A stretch of 50,090 nt of DNA from Nevskia sp. (GTDB lineage Bacteria > Pseudomonadota > Gammaproteobacteria > Nevskiales > Nevskiaceae), in the NCBI GenBank assembly GCA_031291075.1, contig JARLJS010000235.1:1-50090 (forward strand), written 5' to 3'. The notes beneath the pieces are model-generated. The model was given only the letters and a program-made list of their open reading frames with translations. It did no database searches and was not told the DNA's origin. Positions 16,900 to 24,833 of this stretch are shown in pieces. Within the stretch, counting starts at the first letter, position 1; each line of letters opens with the position of its first letter. A program made the position numbers and the translations under genes.

Positions 16900-17783
16900 G
16901 CCGCCTGCTGCGCGCCGGCCTGGTCCAGCAGAGCTGCGACGACAACCGCGAAAGAAACCAGCTGGTGTCCGCCGCCGGCATCCGCGAGGCGGCGGCGCAG
17001 GGCGCCCAGCTGGTGCTGCTGCAGGAGCTGCACTCCAGCGTGTACTTCTGCCAGCACGAGTCGGTGGCGCTGTTCGACTTGGCCGAGGCCATTCCCGGCC
17101 CGTCCACCGAGCACTTCGGCGCGCTGGCCAAGGAGCTCGGCATCGTCATCGTCTGCTCGCTGTTCGAGGAGCGCGCGGCCGGCCTCTACCACAACACCGC
17201 GGTGGTGCTGGAACGCGACGGCAGCATCGCCGGCAAGTACCGCAAGATGCACATCCCGGACGACCCGGGCTACTACGAGAAGTTCTATTTCACCCCGGGC
17301 GACCTTGGCTTCACCCCGATCGACACCAGCCTCGGCCGGCTGGGCGTGCTGGTGTGCTGGGACCAGTGGTACCCGGAGGCCGCGCGGATGATGGCGCTGG
17401 CCGGGGCGGAGCTGTTGCTCTACCCCACCGCGATCGGCTGGAACCCGGACGACGACACCACCGAGCAGGCGCGCCAGCGCGAAGCCTGGATCACCATCCA
17501 GCGCGGCCACGCCATCGCCAACGGCGTGCCGGTGCTGATCGCCAATCGCACCGGCTACGAGGCCGATCCCAGCGGCCAGACCAGGGGCGCGCAGTTCTGG
17601 GGCAGCAGCTTCGTCGCCGGCCCGCAGGGCGAGCTGCTGGCGCAGGCCGAACCCGGCCGCGACCAGGTGCTGGTGGTCGATATCGACCGCGAGCGCACCG
17701 AGGACGTGCGCCGCTGGTGGCCGTTCCTGCGCGACCGCCGCATCGACGCCTACGGCGACCTGACACGGCGGTTCAGGGACTAG
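16896..17783 (+). CDS. aguB: N-carbamoylputrescine amidase (AguB)
   Basis: The 295-residue nitrilase-superfamily enzyme hydrolyses N-carbamoylputrescine to putrescine, finishing the AguA route from agmatine. The catalytic triad is visible: Glu44 in LVLLQELHSS, Lys117 in KYRKMHIPDDPG, and Cys154 in LVCWDQWYPE. The sequence also has FYFTPGDLGF and GAELLLYPTAIGWNP typical of carbamoylputrescine amidases. The TTG start overlaps the previous gene's stop. No agmatine-forming speA is in view. Confidence 0.95.
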   Translation: MSRLLRAGLVQQSCDDNRERNQLVSAAGIREAAAQGAQLVLLQELHSSVYFCQHESVALFDLAEAIPGPSTEHFGALAKELGIVIVCSLFEERAAGLYHNTAVVLERDGSIAGKYRKMHIPDDPGYYEKFYFTPGDLGFTPIDTSLGRLGVLVCWDQWYPEAARMMALAGAELLLYPTAIGWNPDDDTTEQARQREAWITIQRGHAIANGVPVLIANRTGYEADPSGQTRGAQFWGSSFVAGPQGELLAQAEPGRDQVLVVDIDRERTEDVRRWWPFLRDRRIDAYGDLTRRFRD

Positions 17784-17790
17784 CGCCGGC

Positions 17791-18405
17791 TCAGGCGCCG
17801 GCGAAACCGGTCTTCAGCTCCGCCAGGCCGCGCCGCACCAGGCGAGCCAGGTCGGGCTCGCCGCCCGCCGCCACCCAGCGCTCCACCGCCGCGCGCACCA
17901 CCGCCAGCACCGCCGCCGCCAGGATGGCAGGGCGCGGATCGTCCTTGCGCAGGCGCTTGAAGCGCGGGGCGACCGCGTTCGACAGCGCGGCCTCGTAGCC
18001 GGTCTGCAGCTCGACCGCCTTGGCGCGCAACGACGACGAGGCGTTCAGCGCCTGCCCCTGCAGCAGGAGCAGGTCCCGCTCCGCGGTGGCCGCGGGTTCG
18101 AGCTTGCGGAAGGTCCAGATCAGCGTATCGATCGGTCCCAGCCCCGGCGGCGCGTGGGCAAGCGCCTCCACCAGCGCGGTCAGGCGCTTCTCGTAGAAGC
18201 CGACGCTGAGCGCCGCTTCCCTGGATTCGAAATAGCGAAAGAAGGTGGCCCGGCCCACCCCGGCCCGCGCGGCGATGTCGTCGGCGGAGATCGCCTTCGC
18301 CCCCCGCTCGCGCATCAGCGCCATCGCCGCCTCGACGATGCGCTCGCGCACCTGCCGCTTGTTGCGCTCGCGCAAGGAGGGCCCGGTTGACAGGGCAATC
18401 GCCAT
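17791..18405 (-). CDS. TetR/AcrR-family transcriptional regulator
   Basis: The 204-residue protein has an N-terminal TetR HTH (ISADDIAARAGVGRATFFRYFESREAALSVGF, about 40-72) and a helical ligand-binding C-terminal domain. It is read away from the SDR gene at 18560, and a clear palindromic operator lies immediately before its ATG, so autorepression and control of the divergent SDR are likely. The ligand is unknown. It converges on aguB with only eight bases between stops. Confidence 0.9.
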   Translation of the reverse strand: MAIALSTGPSLRERNKRQVRERIVEAAMALMRERGAKAISADDIAARAGVGRATFFRYFESREAALSVGFYEKRLTALVEALAHAPPGLGPIDTLIWTFRKLEPAATAERDLLLLQGQALNASSSLRAKAVELQTGYEAALSNAVAPRFKRLRKDDPRPAILAAAVLAVVRAAVERWVAAGGEPDLARLVRRGLAELKTGFAGA

Positions 18406-18409
18406 AAAA

Positions 18410-18446
18410 TGATACTTAGTATCAAATAATACTTGGTCTCATTATA
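18410..18446 (-). promoter_or_regulatory. TetR operator array and -10 box of the regulator gene
   Basis: TGATACTTAGTATCA (18410-18424) is a perfect 15-bp palindrome four bases before the tetR ATG. AGTAT-CAAATA-ATACT (18418-18433) repeats the half-site, making three ATACT/AGTAT half-sites in a row. On the minus strand TATAAT (18446-18441) is a consensus -10, so the operator lies around and after the transcription start. Confidence 0.7.
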
Positions 18447-18559
18447 TCCGGAGCCGCCCACCCGAGCCCGCCGGGACAGGACCTGGGATCCGATTCCTCC
18501 GCCGGCGGGCATCGCATCCACTGCTGTCATATCCGGTCGTCCGCACCCACAAAGTCCAA

Positions 18560-19486
18560 ATGCAAGCCACCACCACCCCGCTTCGCGGCAAAACCATCCT
18601 CGTCACCGGTGGCGTCGCCGGCCTTGGCCTCGGCTGCGCCCTGCGTTTCGCCGGCATGGGCGCCAACCTCGTCCTGGCCGACCGCAACGAAGGCACCGCG
18701 GCCGCGGCGTTGCAGCAGCTCGATGCCGCGAGGGGCGGCGGGCGGCACGAATTCCACCGCGTCGACCTTTCCGACGCGGCGGACGTGCGGCGCGCGGCCG
18801 GCGAAGTGCTGGCGCGTGGCCGGCCGCTGGATGTGCTGGTGAACAACGCCGGCATCTACCCGCCTTCACAGCGCACGCTGAACGCCGAGGGCATCGAGCT
18901 GACCCTTGCCATCGCCCACTTCGGCCATTTCCGCCTGACCCACGCACTGTTGCCGCTCCTGCGGGCGGCCCGGAACGCGCGCGTCGTCACCGTGACCAGC
19001 CTGACCCATCGGCGCGCCCACCTCGACCTGGACGACCTCGGCCTGCAGCACGGCTACATGCCGATCCGGGCCTACGCGCGGGCCAAGCTCGCCAACCTGT
19101 TGTTCGCCCTGGAGCTGCAGCGGCGGCTGCACGGCGTCGGCATCCTGAGCCTGGCTGCCCACCCCGGCGTGACGCGCACCTCGATCGGCAGGAACCGCCG
19201 CATCGCGGCGGACGACCGCTGGTACCAACGCTTCTCGTCCGCGTTTTTCGCCTACACCCAGGCGCGCCTGGGCCAGTCGCCGGAGCAGGGCGCCGAGCCG
19301 GTGGTGCTCGCCGCGACCGACCCGGACATCGCCCCGGGCGCATTCCTCGGCCCCACCGGCTTCCTGGAGGCATCCGGCCCGGTACGGGTGGTCCAGCCCA
19401 GTCCCACGGCCAGGGACCCCGGACTTGCCCGGCGGCTATGGGAGAAGACCGAGGCGGTCACCGGCCTGTACGGCCTCGCCGGCTGA
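18560..19486 (+). CDS. Short-chain dehydrogenase/reductase
   Basis: The 308-residue NAD(P)-dependent oxidoreductase has the Rossmann motif TGGVAGLG (16-23), NNAG (95-98), Ser147, and Tyr172/Lys176 in AYARAKLANL. The sequence resembles the retinol dehydrogenase/WWOX-like branch, which acts on alcohols, ketones or lipids. ADR at residues 40-42 suggests NAD preference at the end of beta-2, although Arg42 keeps NADP possible. It is divergent from the TetR gene, whose operator lies about 130 bases upstream, so control by that regulator is likely. Substrate unknown. Confidence 0.88.
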   Translation: MQATTTPLRGKTILVTGGVAGLGLGCALRFAGMGANLVLADRNEGTAAAALQQLDAARGGGRHEFHRVDLSDAADVRRAAGEVLARGRPLDVLVNNAGIYPPSQRTLNAEGIELTLAIAHFGHFRLTHALLPLLRAARNARVVTVTSLTHRRAHLDLDDLGLQHGYMPIRAYARAKLANLLFALELQRRLHGVGILSLAAHPGVTRTSIGRNRRIAADDRWYQRFSSAFFAYTQARLGQSPEQGAEPVVLAATDPDIAPGAFLGPTGFLEASGPVRVVQPSPTARDPGLARRLWEKTEAVTGLYGLAG

Positions 19487-19493
19487 CGCCCGA

Positions 19494-19523
19494 TTGGCCA
19501 AGCGTGCGCAGGCGCGCTAGATT
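19494..19523 (+). promoter_or_regulatory. Candidate promoter for the DUF1329 gene
   Basis: TTGGCC (19494-19499) and TAGATT (19518-19523) are spaced by 18 bases, about 100 bases before the DUF1329 start. The match is moderate and untested. Confidence 0.35.
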
Positions 19524-19619
19524 TTGGTATGGGGTGCGGCGTGTGAGGTAAAAAACAATGCCCCGGCCGGTCCGGCACGGATCGTGACCGGCTGACCTGG
19601 CGAGGAGGAGAAGTCGACG

Positions 19620-20996
19620 ATGAAAACAAGGCTGACCGCAGCAACGTTCGTGCTCGTCGTCTGCACCGGCATGCCGATGCAGACCGCGCTGGCCAAGGCG
19701 CCACCGGAGCAGGTGGCCGAGCTGGACGGCCCCAAGTACACCTGCATGGGCGCCGAGCGCGCCGGCAGCGCCGCCGGCGTGGCCGCCTACACCGGCAAGT
19801 ACGTGGGCACCTGGCCCGGCATCCGCGGCAAGTCCGGGTATGAACCCGGGCCCTACGCGGACGAAAAGCCCCTGTTCACCATCACCGCGCAGAACGTGGC
19901 GCAGTACCAGGACAAGCTGAACGACGGCGAAAAAGCGCTGCTCGCCAAGTACCCGCAGGCGTTCCGCATGAACGTCTACACCAGCCACCGCGACTTCGGC
20001 TATCCCTCCTGGGTCTGCGACGTGACCAAGAAGAACGCCGCCACCTCCGAGGTGGTGCACGACGGCAAGGGCGTCACCGGCATCGGCGGCAGCATCCCGT
20101 TCCCGTTCCCGCAGAGCGGCATCGAAGCGGTATGGAATACGGTCGACCCGTTCCGGCCGTGGAACGAGGATGCCATCGTCGACATCGCCGACGTCTACGC
20201 CGGCGGCAACATCGCCTGGGGCAAACAGCATTTCTTCACGCTGTCGCTGTCCAACGACCCCAACAAGCGCGGCTCCTACCAGGACAAGATCAACGCCTAC
20301 TTCTACACCGGCTACATGCTGCCGGAGCGCGAGAAGGGCTTCACCGCGGTGGGCTACCAGCCCAACGACTTCGACCACGACGCCACCCAGTCCTGGCAGT
20401 ACATCCCCGGCATCCGCCGCGTGCGCGAGGCGCCGGAGGTGGGCTTCGACTACCCGGTGCCGCCGGCCGGCCAGCGCACGGTGGACGACGACTACGGGTT
20501 CAACGGCTCGCCCGAGCGCTACACCTGGAAGCTGATCGGCAAGAAGGAACTCTACGTCCCCTACGCCAACTTCAAGGTCAACGACACCTCGATCAAGTAC
20601 AGCGACCTGATCAAGCCCGGCACCATCAACCCCGACTACGTCCGCTACGAGCTGCACCGCGTATGGGTGATCGAGGGGACCCTCAAGCAGGGCATGCGCC
20701 ACATCTACAGCCGGCGCCTGCTCTACGTCGACGAGGATTCCTGGCTGACCATGTGGGCCGACAACTTCGACGGCCGCGGCCAGCTCTGGCGGGTGACGCT
20801 GATCAACTACCACTACTCGCAGGAATCGTCATCGTGGCACCGCGGCCTGTCGGTGTACCACGACCTGACCGCAAGCAGCTACGAGGCGACCTACCTGGTG
20901 AACGAGGAGCCTGGTGAAAAATGGTGGAAGCTCAACCGCGCCACCATCACACCGTCACTGTTCACGCCGGATGCGGCGGCGCGCGGCGGGCACTGA
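19620..20996 (+). CDS. DUF1329 exported outer-membrane-associated protein
   Basis: The 458-residue protein has a signal peptide (about 1-24, core TFVLVVCTGMPMQTALA) and the long beta-rich LolA/LolB-like DUF1329 fold, with typical stretches such as GGSIPFPFPQSG, YVRYELHRVWVIEGTLK, YSRRLLYVDEDSW and QLWRVTLINYHY. Proteins of this family sit in the periplasm or outer membrane of gammaproteobacteria near RND-type or hydrophobic-compound genes; the molecular role is not settled. GGAGGAG lies about 10 bases before the ATG. The steroid-reductase-like gene follows after a repeat. Confidence 0.9.
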   Translation: MKTRLTAATFVLVVCTGMPMQTALAKAPPEQVAELDGPKYTCMGAERAGSAAGVAAYTGKYVGTWPGIRGKSGYEPGPYADEKPLFTITAQNVAQYQDKLNDGEKALLAKYPQAFRMNVYTSHRDFGYPSWVCDVTKKNAATSEVVHDGKGVTGIGGSIPFPFPQSGIEAVWNTVDPFRPWNEDAIVDIADVYAGGNIAWGKQHFFTLSLSNDPNKRGSYQDKINAYFYTGYMLPEREKGFTAVGYQPNDFDHDATQSWQYIPGIRRVREAPEVGFDYPVPPAGQRTVDDDYGFNGSPERYTWKLIGKKELYVPYANFKVNDTSIKYSDLIKPGTINPDYVRYELHRVWVIEGTLKQGMRHIYSRRLLYVDEDSWLTMWADNFDGRGQLWRVTLINYHYSQESSSWHRGLSVYHDLTASSYEATYLVNEEPGEKWWKLNRATITPSLFTPDAAARGGH

Positions 20997-21123
20997 CGGT
21001 GAGGAGCGAGGGGGGAGGTCGCTCGCTGCGCTCGCCGTGAGGGGACGAGCTTGCTCCCCCTCCACGCAAGTCGCCTCTCGTCTGACCGGTACGCCTGGGA
21101 GATTCTGATCAATTCGCGATCCG

Positions 21124-21185
21124 GGGAATTCAGCGCGGCGCTGTGGGCCCTGGACCCCGGCTTTCGCCGGGGTGACGATTGATCA
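21124..21185 (+). repeat. REP-like repeat, copy 1
   Basis: A 62-base block containing the hairpin CCCCGGC-TTT-CGCCGGGG is found again, same strand, at 39834-39896, with one mismatch and one extra G. Both copies lie just downstream of a plus-strand gene. The core pattern 'GACCCCGGCTTTCGCCGGGG' type is common between genes in proteobacteria. Confidence 0.85.
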
Positions 21186-21196
21186 AACCTTCTCCT

Positions 21197-21982
21197 ATGC
21201 ACTTCCTGCTCACTCTAGACCCGGACCGCTATACCCTGTTCCTATATTGCTGGGGCGCGCTGGGCCTCGTGTCGGCGGCCTCAATCTACTTCCTGCGCAT
21301 GCTGCCGCTCAGCAACCGCATGGAGGGCCCGCAGCGCGGCAGCCGCGGCGTGATCGACAAGCGGCTCGGCTGGGTGCTGATGGAAGTCCCGGTACTGGCC
21401 ACGGTGATCTGGTGTTACTGGGCTTCGGCAAAGTCGATCAATTATTCGATCATCATGGTCGCCGCCTTCGTCTTCCACTACATCAACCGGGCCTTGATCT
21501 ATCCCTGGCGCGTGAAGGTGCGCGGCAAGAAGATGCCCATCGGCACCATGCTGTCGTCGATGCTGTTCTACATCGTCAACGGTTACCTGATCGGCTACTA
21601 CTTCGGCGCGCTGCGCGCTTACCCGGCAAGCTGGCTGTACGATCCGCGCTTCATCGCCGGCATGCTCATGTTCGTCGCCGGCTTCGCCGTCAACGTCCGC
21701 TCCGACAACATCCTGATCGGGCTGCGCAAACCGGGCGAGAGCGGTTACAAGATCCCCACCGGCGGCATGTTCAGGTACATCTCCTGCCCCAACTACTTCG
21801 GCGAAATGCTGGAGTGGGCGGGCTTTGCCGTGATGAGCTGGTCGCTGCCCGGCCTGGTCTACGCGCTGTGGGTGGATCTGCCGCTGTTCGCGCAGGCGCT
21901 GCTGGCGCATCGCTGGTATCTGCAGACGTTCGGGAAGGAGTATCCGCCGGAGCGGAAGGCGGTTATTCCGGGGGTGATTTGA
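21197..21982 (+). CDS. Steroid 5-alpha-reductase-like membrane oxidoreductase (DUF1295/SRD5A family)
   Basis: The 261-residue polytopic protein resembles 3-oxo-5-alpha-steroid 4-dehydrogenase: an N-terminal half with several TM segments and a C-terminal half with the conserved YKIPTGGMFRYISCPNYFGEMLEWAGF and YLQTFGKEYPPERKAVIP. Family members reduce the delta-4 double bond of steroids or related enones with NADPH. The ATG at 21197 is preferred over an upstream TTG at 21179, because the latter lies inside the repeat. The gene follows the DUF1329 and SDR genes on the same strand, which might mean sterol or lipid handling, but a repeat separates them. Confidence 0.88.
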   Translation: MHFLLTLDPDRYTLFLYCWGALGLVSAASIYFLRMLPLSNRMEGPQRGSRGVIDKRLGWVLMEVPVLATVIWCYWASAKSINYSIIMVAAFVFHYINRALIYPWRVKVRGKKMPIGTMLSSMLFYIVNGYLIGYYFGALRAYPASWLYDPRFIAGMLMFVAGFAVNVRSDNILIGLRKPGESGYKIPTGGMFRYISCPNYFGEMLEWAGFAVMSWSLPGLVYALWVDLPLFAQALLAHRWYLQTFGKEYPPERKAVIPGVI

Positions 21983-22021
21983 ACGAGGCGGAGTCGCAGC
22001 GAACGGGCGATGGCTTACTGA

Positions 22022-22306
22022 CTAGAGTCCGGACGGCCAGCGTCTGCGCGCGTGGAATACACGTAGGATTTCCACACGCTGGCCTCGCACCCTGTAAGGA
22101 ATGATGTACGGCGTCTCCGCAATCACCAGTTCACGCGTGCCCGGCACCCGGCCTGCGCGCCCGAGAGCAGGGTGTTCCGCCAACAACGCAACCGCGGCTT
22201 CGATTTTCGCCACGACCCGTGCCGCAGCCCGGGGATCGTCACGGGCGATGTAGTCGAACTCCTCGTTGAGATTTCGCAGCGCAGCCGCCAGCCATCTAAG
22301 CTCCAC
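22022..22306 (-). CDS. ParE/RelE-family toxin
   Basis: The 94-residue protein shows the type II toxin fold: WLAAALRNLNEEFDYIARDDPRAA, LAEHPALGRAGRVPGTRELVI, YIIPYRVRGQRVEILRVFHARRRWP. The ending RVFHARRRWP matches the RelE/ParE superfamily. ParE members poison gyrase while RelE members cut mRNA; the sequence alone does not decide. It starts with GTG and overlaps the antitoxin by 11 bases, the normal order. Confidence 0.9.
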   Translation of the reverse strand: MELRWLAAALRNLNEEFDYIARDDPRAAARVVAKIEAAVALLAEHPALGRAGRVPGTRELVIAETPYIIPYRVRGQRVEILRVFHARRRWPSGL

Positions 22307-22538
22307 GGCTGCGCGCGCGACGGAAGAACGCCTTCACCTCGGCCTCGGACGCGAACTCGCCACGGTCCGCCTCCGCGACTGCCTTGCGGATCTCGCCGAT
22401 CTGCCACTCGTTGAGCTCCAGGTATTCGCGAATCGCCTCGGCGGCGAGGAAGGAGCGGCTGCGCTGCATCGCTTCGGCCAACTGGTCCAGACGTTCCCGC
22501 GTTTCGTCTTCCAGCCGGACGGTCATGGTGGTGGACAT
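22296..22538 (-). CDS. CopG/ParD-type ribbon-helix-helix antitoxin
   Basis: The 80-residue protein starts with an RHH DNA-binding strand and helices (TMTVRLEDETRERLDQLAEAMQRS, SFLAAEAIREYLE) and ends in a charged, flexible toxin-binding tail. It precedes and overlaps the toxin gene. Two CACA/TGTG palindromes lie just upstream and are probable operator sites for autoregulation. Confidence 0.9.
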   Translation of the reverse strand: MSTTMTVRLEDETRERLDQLAEAMQRSRSFLAAEAIREYLELNEWQIGEIRKAVAEADRGEFASEAEVKAFFRRARSRGA

Positions 22539-22552
22539 CGAGCACCTCTACG

Positions 22553-22579
22553 CACAATGTGTACAAATTAACACATGTG
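22553..22579 (-). promoter_or_regulatory. Operator sites of the toxin-antitoxin module
   Basis: CACA-A-TGTG (22553-22561) and CACATGTG (22572-22579) are two small palindromes centred about 19 bases apart, directly upstream of the antitoxin start. TGTGT-N8-ACACA (22558-22575) bridges them. Paired sites of this kind suit RHH antitoxin dimers. Inferred only. Confidence 0.5.
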
Positions 22580-22611
22580 GTCAGCCAAGTCAGTCCATGG
22601 CCAGCCGATGT

Positions 22612-24216
22612 TCAACGTCGGAGACCCACGTCCTCAACCATCACCACGGCCGGCGTGCGCCACGCGCTCCGCACGCCCCAGGCATAGAACCCCAGCGCCG
22701 CCAGCGCCACCAGCAACTGGTCCCAGCCGTAGCCGATGTAGCCGCGCCCCTCGAACTGCGCGCTGCCGGCCCATGAAAGCATGGCGACGCAGGGCAGGTA
22801 GGTGATCAGCCACCAGGCGCCGTGGAGCTGGCGGCGGAAGTCCTGCCAGCCTTTCCTGGCCTCGTAGTAGAAGTACAGCGGCAGCGCCGCAGCCATCAGC
22901 AGGATGATCTGGCCGGTTTGCGGCCAGCGCGCCCAGTAGAGCATCAGCGTGGCGAGGACGAAGGCCAGCGGCGCCAGCAGTTGCAGGCCCGGCACGCGCA
23001 GCGGGCGGTGCAGCGCGGGCGCGGTGCGGCGCAGGGCCACCACGCTGACCGGGCCGACCAGGTAGGTGACGATGGTCGCCACCGAGATCACCGCCGCCAG
23101 CTTGCCCCAGCCGTGGTAGAAGAACAGGAAGAGAAAGGACACCAGCAGGTTGAACCACATCGCCGGGCGGGGAATGCCGAAGCGGGGATGCACCTTGCCG
23201 AGGATGGCCGGCAGGGTGCCGCTGCGCTCCATCGCATAGACCATGCGCGCGGTGGTGGCGGTATAGGTCATGCCGGTGCCGCTGGGGCTGGCGAAGGCGT
23301 CCGAGTACAGCAGGATGGCGAGCCAGTTGAGATTGAGCGCCAGTGCGAGCGGCGCGAAGGGCGAGCTGTACTCCAGCGCGGCCCAGCCCTGTTGCAGGTG
23401 TTCCGGCGCCACGGCGCCGAGGAAGGCCACCTGCAGCAGCAGGTACACCACCGTGCTCAGCGCCAACGAGCCGAAGATGCCGAACGGCACGCTGCGGCCG
23501 GGGTTGCGCGCCTCGCCGGCCATGTTCACCGGGCTCTGGAAGCCGTTGTAGCTGAACACGATGCCGCTGGTGGCCACCGCGGTGAGCACCGCCGCGGCGT
23601 CCGCCACATGGGCGCCGCCGTGGATGCCGACGCTGAAGTTCTCCCGATGGAAACCGCTGGCGATCAGCGCGGCCGCGGTGAGCGTGGGCACCACCAGCTT
23701 GAAGAAGGTGATGGCGCCGTTGGTCTCGGCGAACACCTTCACGCTCCAGAAGTTGACCAGGAAGTAGACGATCACCAGGGCGCCGGCAATGACCAGTCCC
23801 GGCGGCGTCAGCTCGCCCTGGCCGTTGGCGGCGTGCTGGTACAGCCCCTGGGCCCAGGCCCAAGGCCAGGAGCTCATGTACTGGACGGAAGCCTCCGCCT
23901 CCACCGGGATCACCGAGACGATGGCAATCCAGGCCGCCCAGCCGGCGAAGAAACCGACCAGCGAGCCGTGCGAGTAGTGGCCGTAGCGCACCGCGCCGCC
24001 GGACTCCGGGAACATGGCGCCCAGCTCGGCGTAGGAGAACGCCACGCACAGGATGATGGCAGCGCCGATGATCCAGGCATACACCGCGCCCGGGCCGGCC
24101 AGCTGCGCCGCGCGCCAGGCACCGAACAGCCAGCCGGAGCCGATGATCGAGCCCAGCCCTGTGAACATCAGGGCCACGGCGCCCACCTCGCGGCGGATGG
24201 CGTTCTCGTTGGACAT
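22612..24216 (-). CDS. APC-family amino acid permease
   Basis: The 534-residue inner-membrane transporter has about 12-14 TM segments. Features include the N-terminal GSIIGSGWLFGAWRAAQLAGPGA (helix 1, APC unwound segment), VAFSYAELGAMFPESGGAVRYGHYSHGSL, and FSYNGFQSPVNMAGEARNPGRSVPF in helix 6. These are typical of the APC superfamily (amino acid/polyamine/organocation). Substrate cannot be read from the sequence. The gene is divergent from the marR-emr operon and shares its control region. Confidence 0.88.
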   Translation of the reverse strand: MSNENAIRREVGAVALMFTGLGSIIGSGWLFGAWRAAQLAGPGAVYAWIIGAAIILCVAFSYAELGAMFPESGGAVRYGHYSHGSLVGFFAGWAAWIAIVSVIPVEAEASVQYMSSWPWAWAQGLYQHAANGQGELTPPGLVIAGALVIVYFLVNFWSVKVFAETNGAITFFKLVVPTLTAAALIASGFHRENFSVGIHGGAHVADAAAVLTAVATSGIVFSYNGFQSPVNMAGEARNPGRSVPFGIFGSLALSTVVYLLLQVAFLGAVAPEHLQQGWAALEYSSPFAPLALALNLNWLAILLYSDAFASPSGTGMTYTATTARMVYAMERSGTLPAILGKVHPRFGIPRPAMWFNLLVSFLFLFFYHGWGKLAAVISVATIVTYLVGPVSVVALRRTAPALHRPLRVPGLQLLAPLAFVLATLMLYWARWPQTGQIILLMAAALPLYFYYEARKGWQDFRRQLHGAWWLITYLPCVAMLSWAGSAQFEGRGYIGYGWDQLLVALAALGFYAWGVRSAWRTPAVVMVEDVGLRR

Positions 24217-24266
24217 GCGGCCTGCTCCCGAACGGCGGAAATTTTTCCTTGCGATTCAATCGCTCA

Positions 24267-24287
24267 CGCTACGTTGTCACTGTAGCG
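24267..24287 (-). promoter_or_regulatory. Inverted repeat between APC permease and marR
   Basis: CGCTAC-N9-GTAGCG is a perfect 6-bp inverted repeat with a 9-base spacer in the divergent region, 50 bases before the APC gene start. It could bind a regulator of the permease; no clear -10/-35 for that gene was found. Confidence 0.4.
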
Positions 24288-24289
24288 GC

Positions 24290-24328
24290 TTGACCGGCCC
24301 CGCGTCATGTACATAATTAGCTGCCTAA
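24290..24328 (+). promoter_or_regulatory. marR promoter with overlapping MarR box
   Basis: TTGACC (24290-24295) and CATAAT (24312-24317) are spaced 16 bases apart and form a good sigma-70-type promoter. TTAGCTGCCTAA (24317-24328) starts at the -10 and has the TTAG-N4-CTAA form of SlyA/MarR sites. The arrangement predicts autorepression of the marR-pump operon. Confidence 0.65.
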
Positions 24329-24350
24329 GCAGTCAATGCCGAGGCAGAAG

Positions 24351-24833
24351 ATGTCCAAGCAGTATTACCATACCGATGGCTACGCTGCCCGCAACAGCGT
24401 CGGCTACCTCGTAAAGCGCGCCCACGGCCTGATCCTCGACGCCATGGAGCCGGCGATGGCCGAGCACGGGCTCAGCTTCACCCAGTTCGCTGTGCTGATG
24501 TCGCTGCGCGACAACCTGGCCATCAACCCCAAGGACATCTGCACCGCGCTGCGCCACGACAGCGGCGCGCTGACCCGGGTCATCGACCAGTTGGAGGAAC
24601 GGGGGTGGGTGGAGCGCAAGCGCAGTTCGTCGGACCGCCGGGCCATCGAGCTGCATCTCACCGACGGCGGCCGCGAAGCGCTGAAGTCGGCGATCCCGGT
24701 GGTGGTCGACAACCTCAACGGCTCGCTACGCGATTTCAGCCACGCCGAGATCGAGGGACTGCTGCGCCTGCTCAACAAGCTGGTCTTGGGCGTGCAGGAG
24801 CAGGTCACGGCCAACGCCAGGGACGGATCATGA
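24351..24833 (+). CDS. MarR-family transcriptional regulator of the pump operon
   Basis: The 160-residue protein has a MarR winged-helix domain: LSFTQFAVLMSLRDN, PKDICTALRHDSGALTRVIDQLEERGWVERKRSSSDRRAIELHLTDGG. The Asp-Arg-Arg in the wing is typical. I prefer the ATG at 24351 (GAGGCAG upstream) over one five codons earlier. Its stop overlaps the ATG of the outer-membrane factor (ATGA), so it is the first gene of a four-gene efflux operon and most likely its repressor, responding to pump substrates. Confidence 0.93.
   Translation: MSKQYYHTDGYAARNSVGYLVKRAHGLILDAMEPAMAEHGLSFTQFAVLMSLRDNLAINPKDICTALRHDSGALTRVIDQLEERGWVERKRSSSDRRAIELHLTDGGREALKSAIPVVVDNLNGSLRDFSHAEIEGLLRLLNKLVLGVQEQVTANARDGS

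Noticed and set aside
20997-21123. Candidate small gene or terminator after DUF1329
   Set aside because: Only a short GGGGACGAGC/GCTTGCTCCCC imperfect stem and no coding signal; treated as spacer before the repeat.
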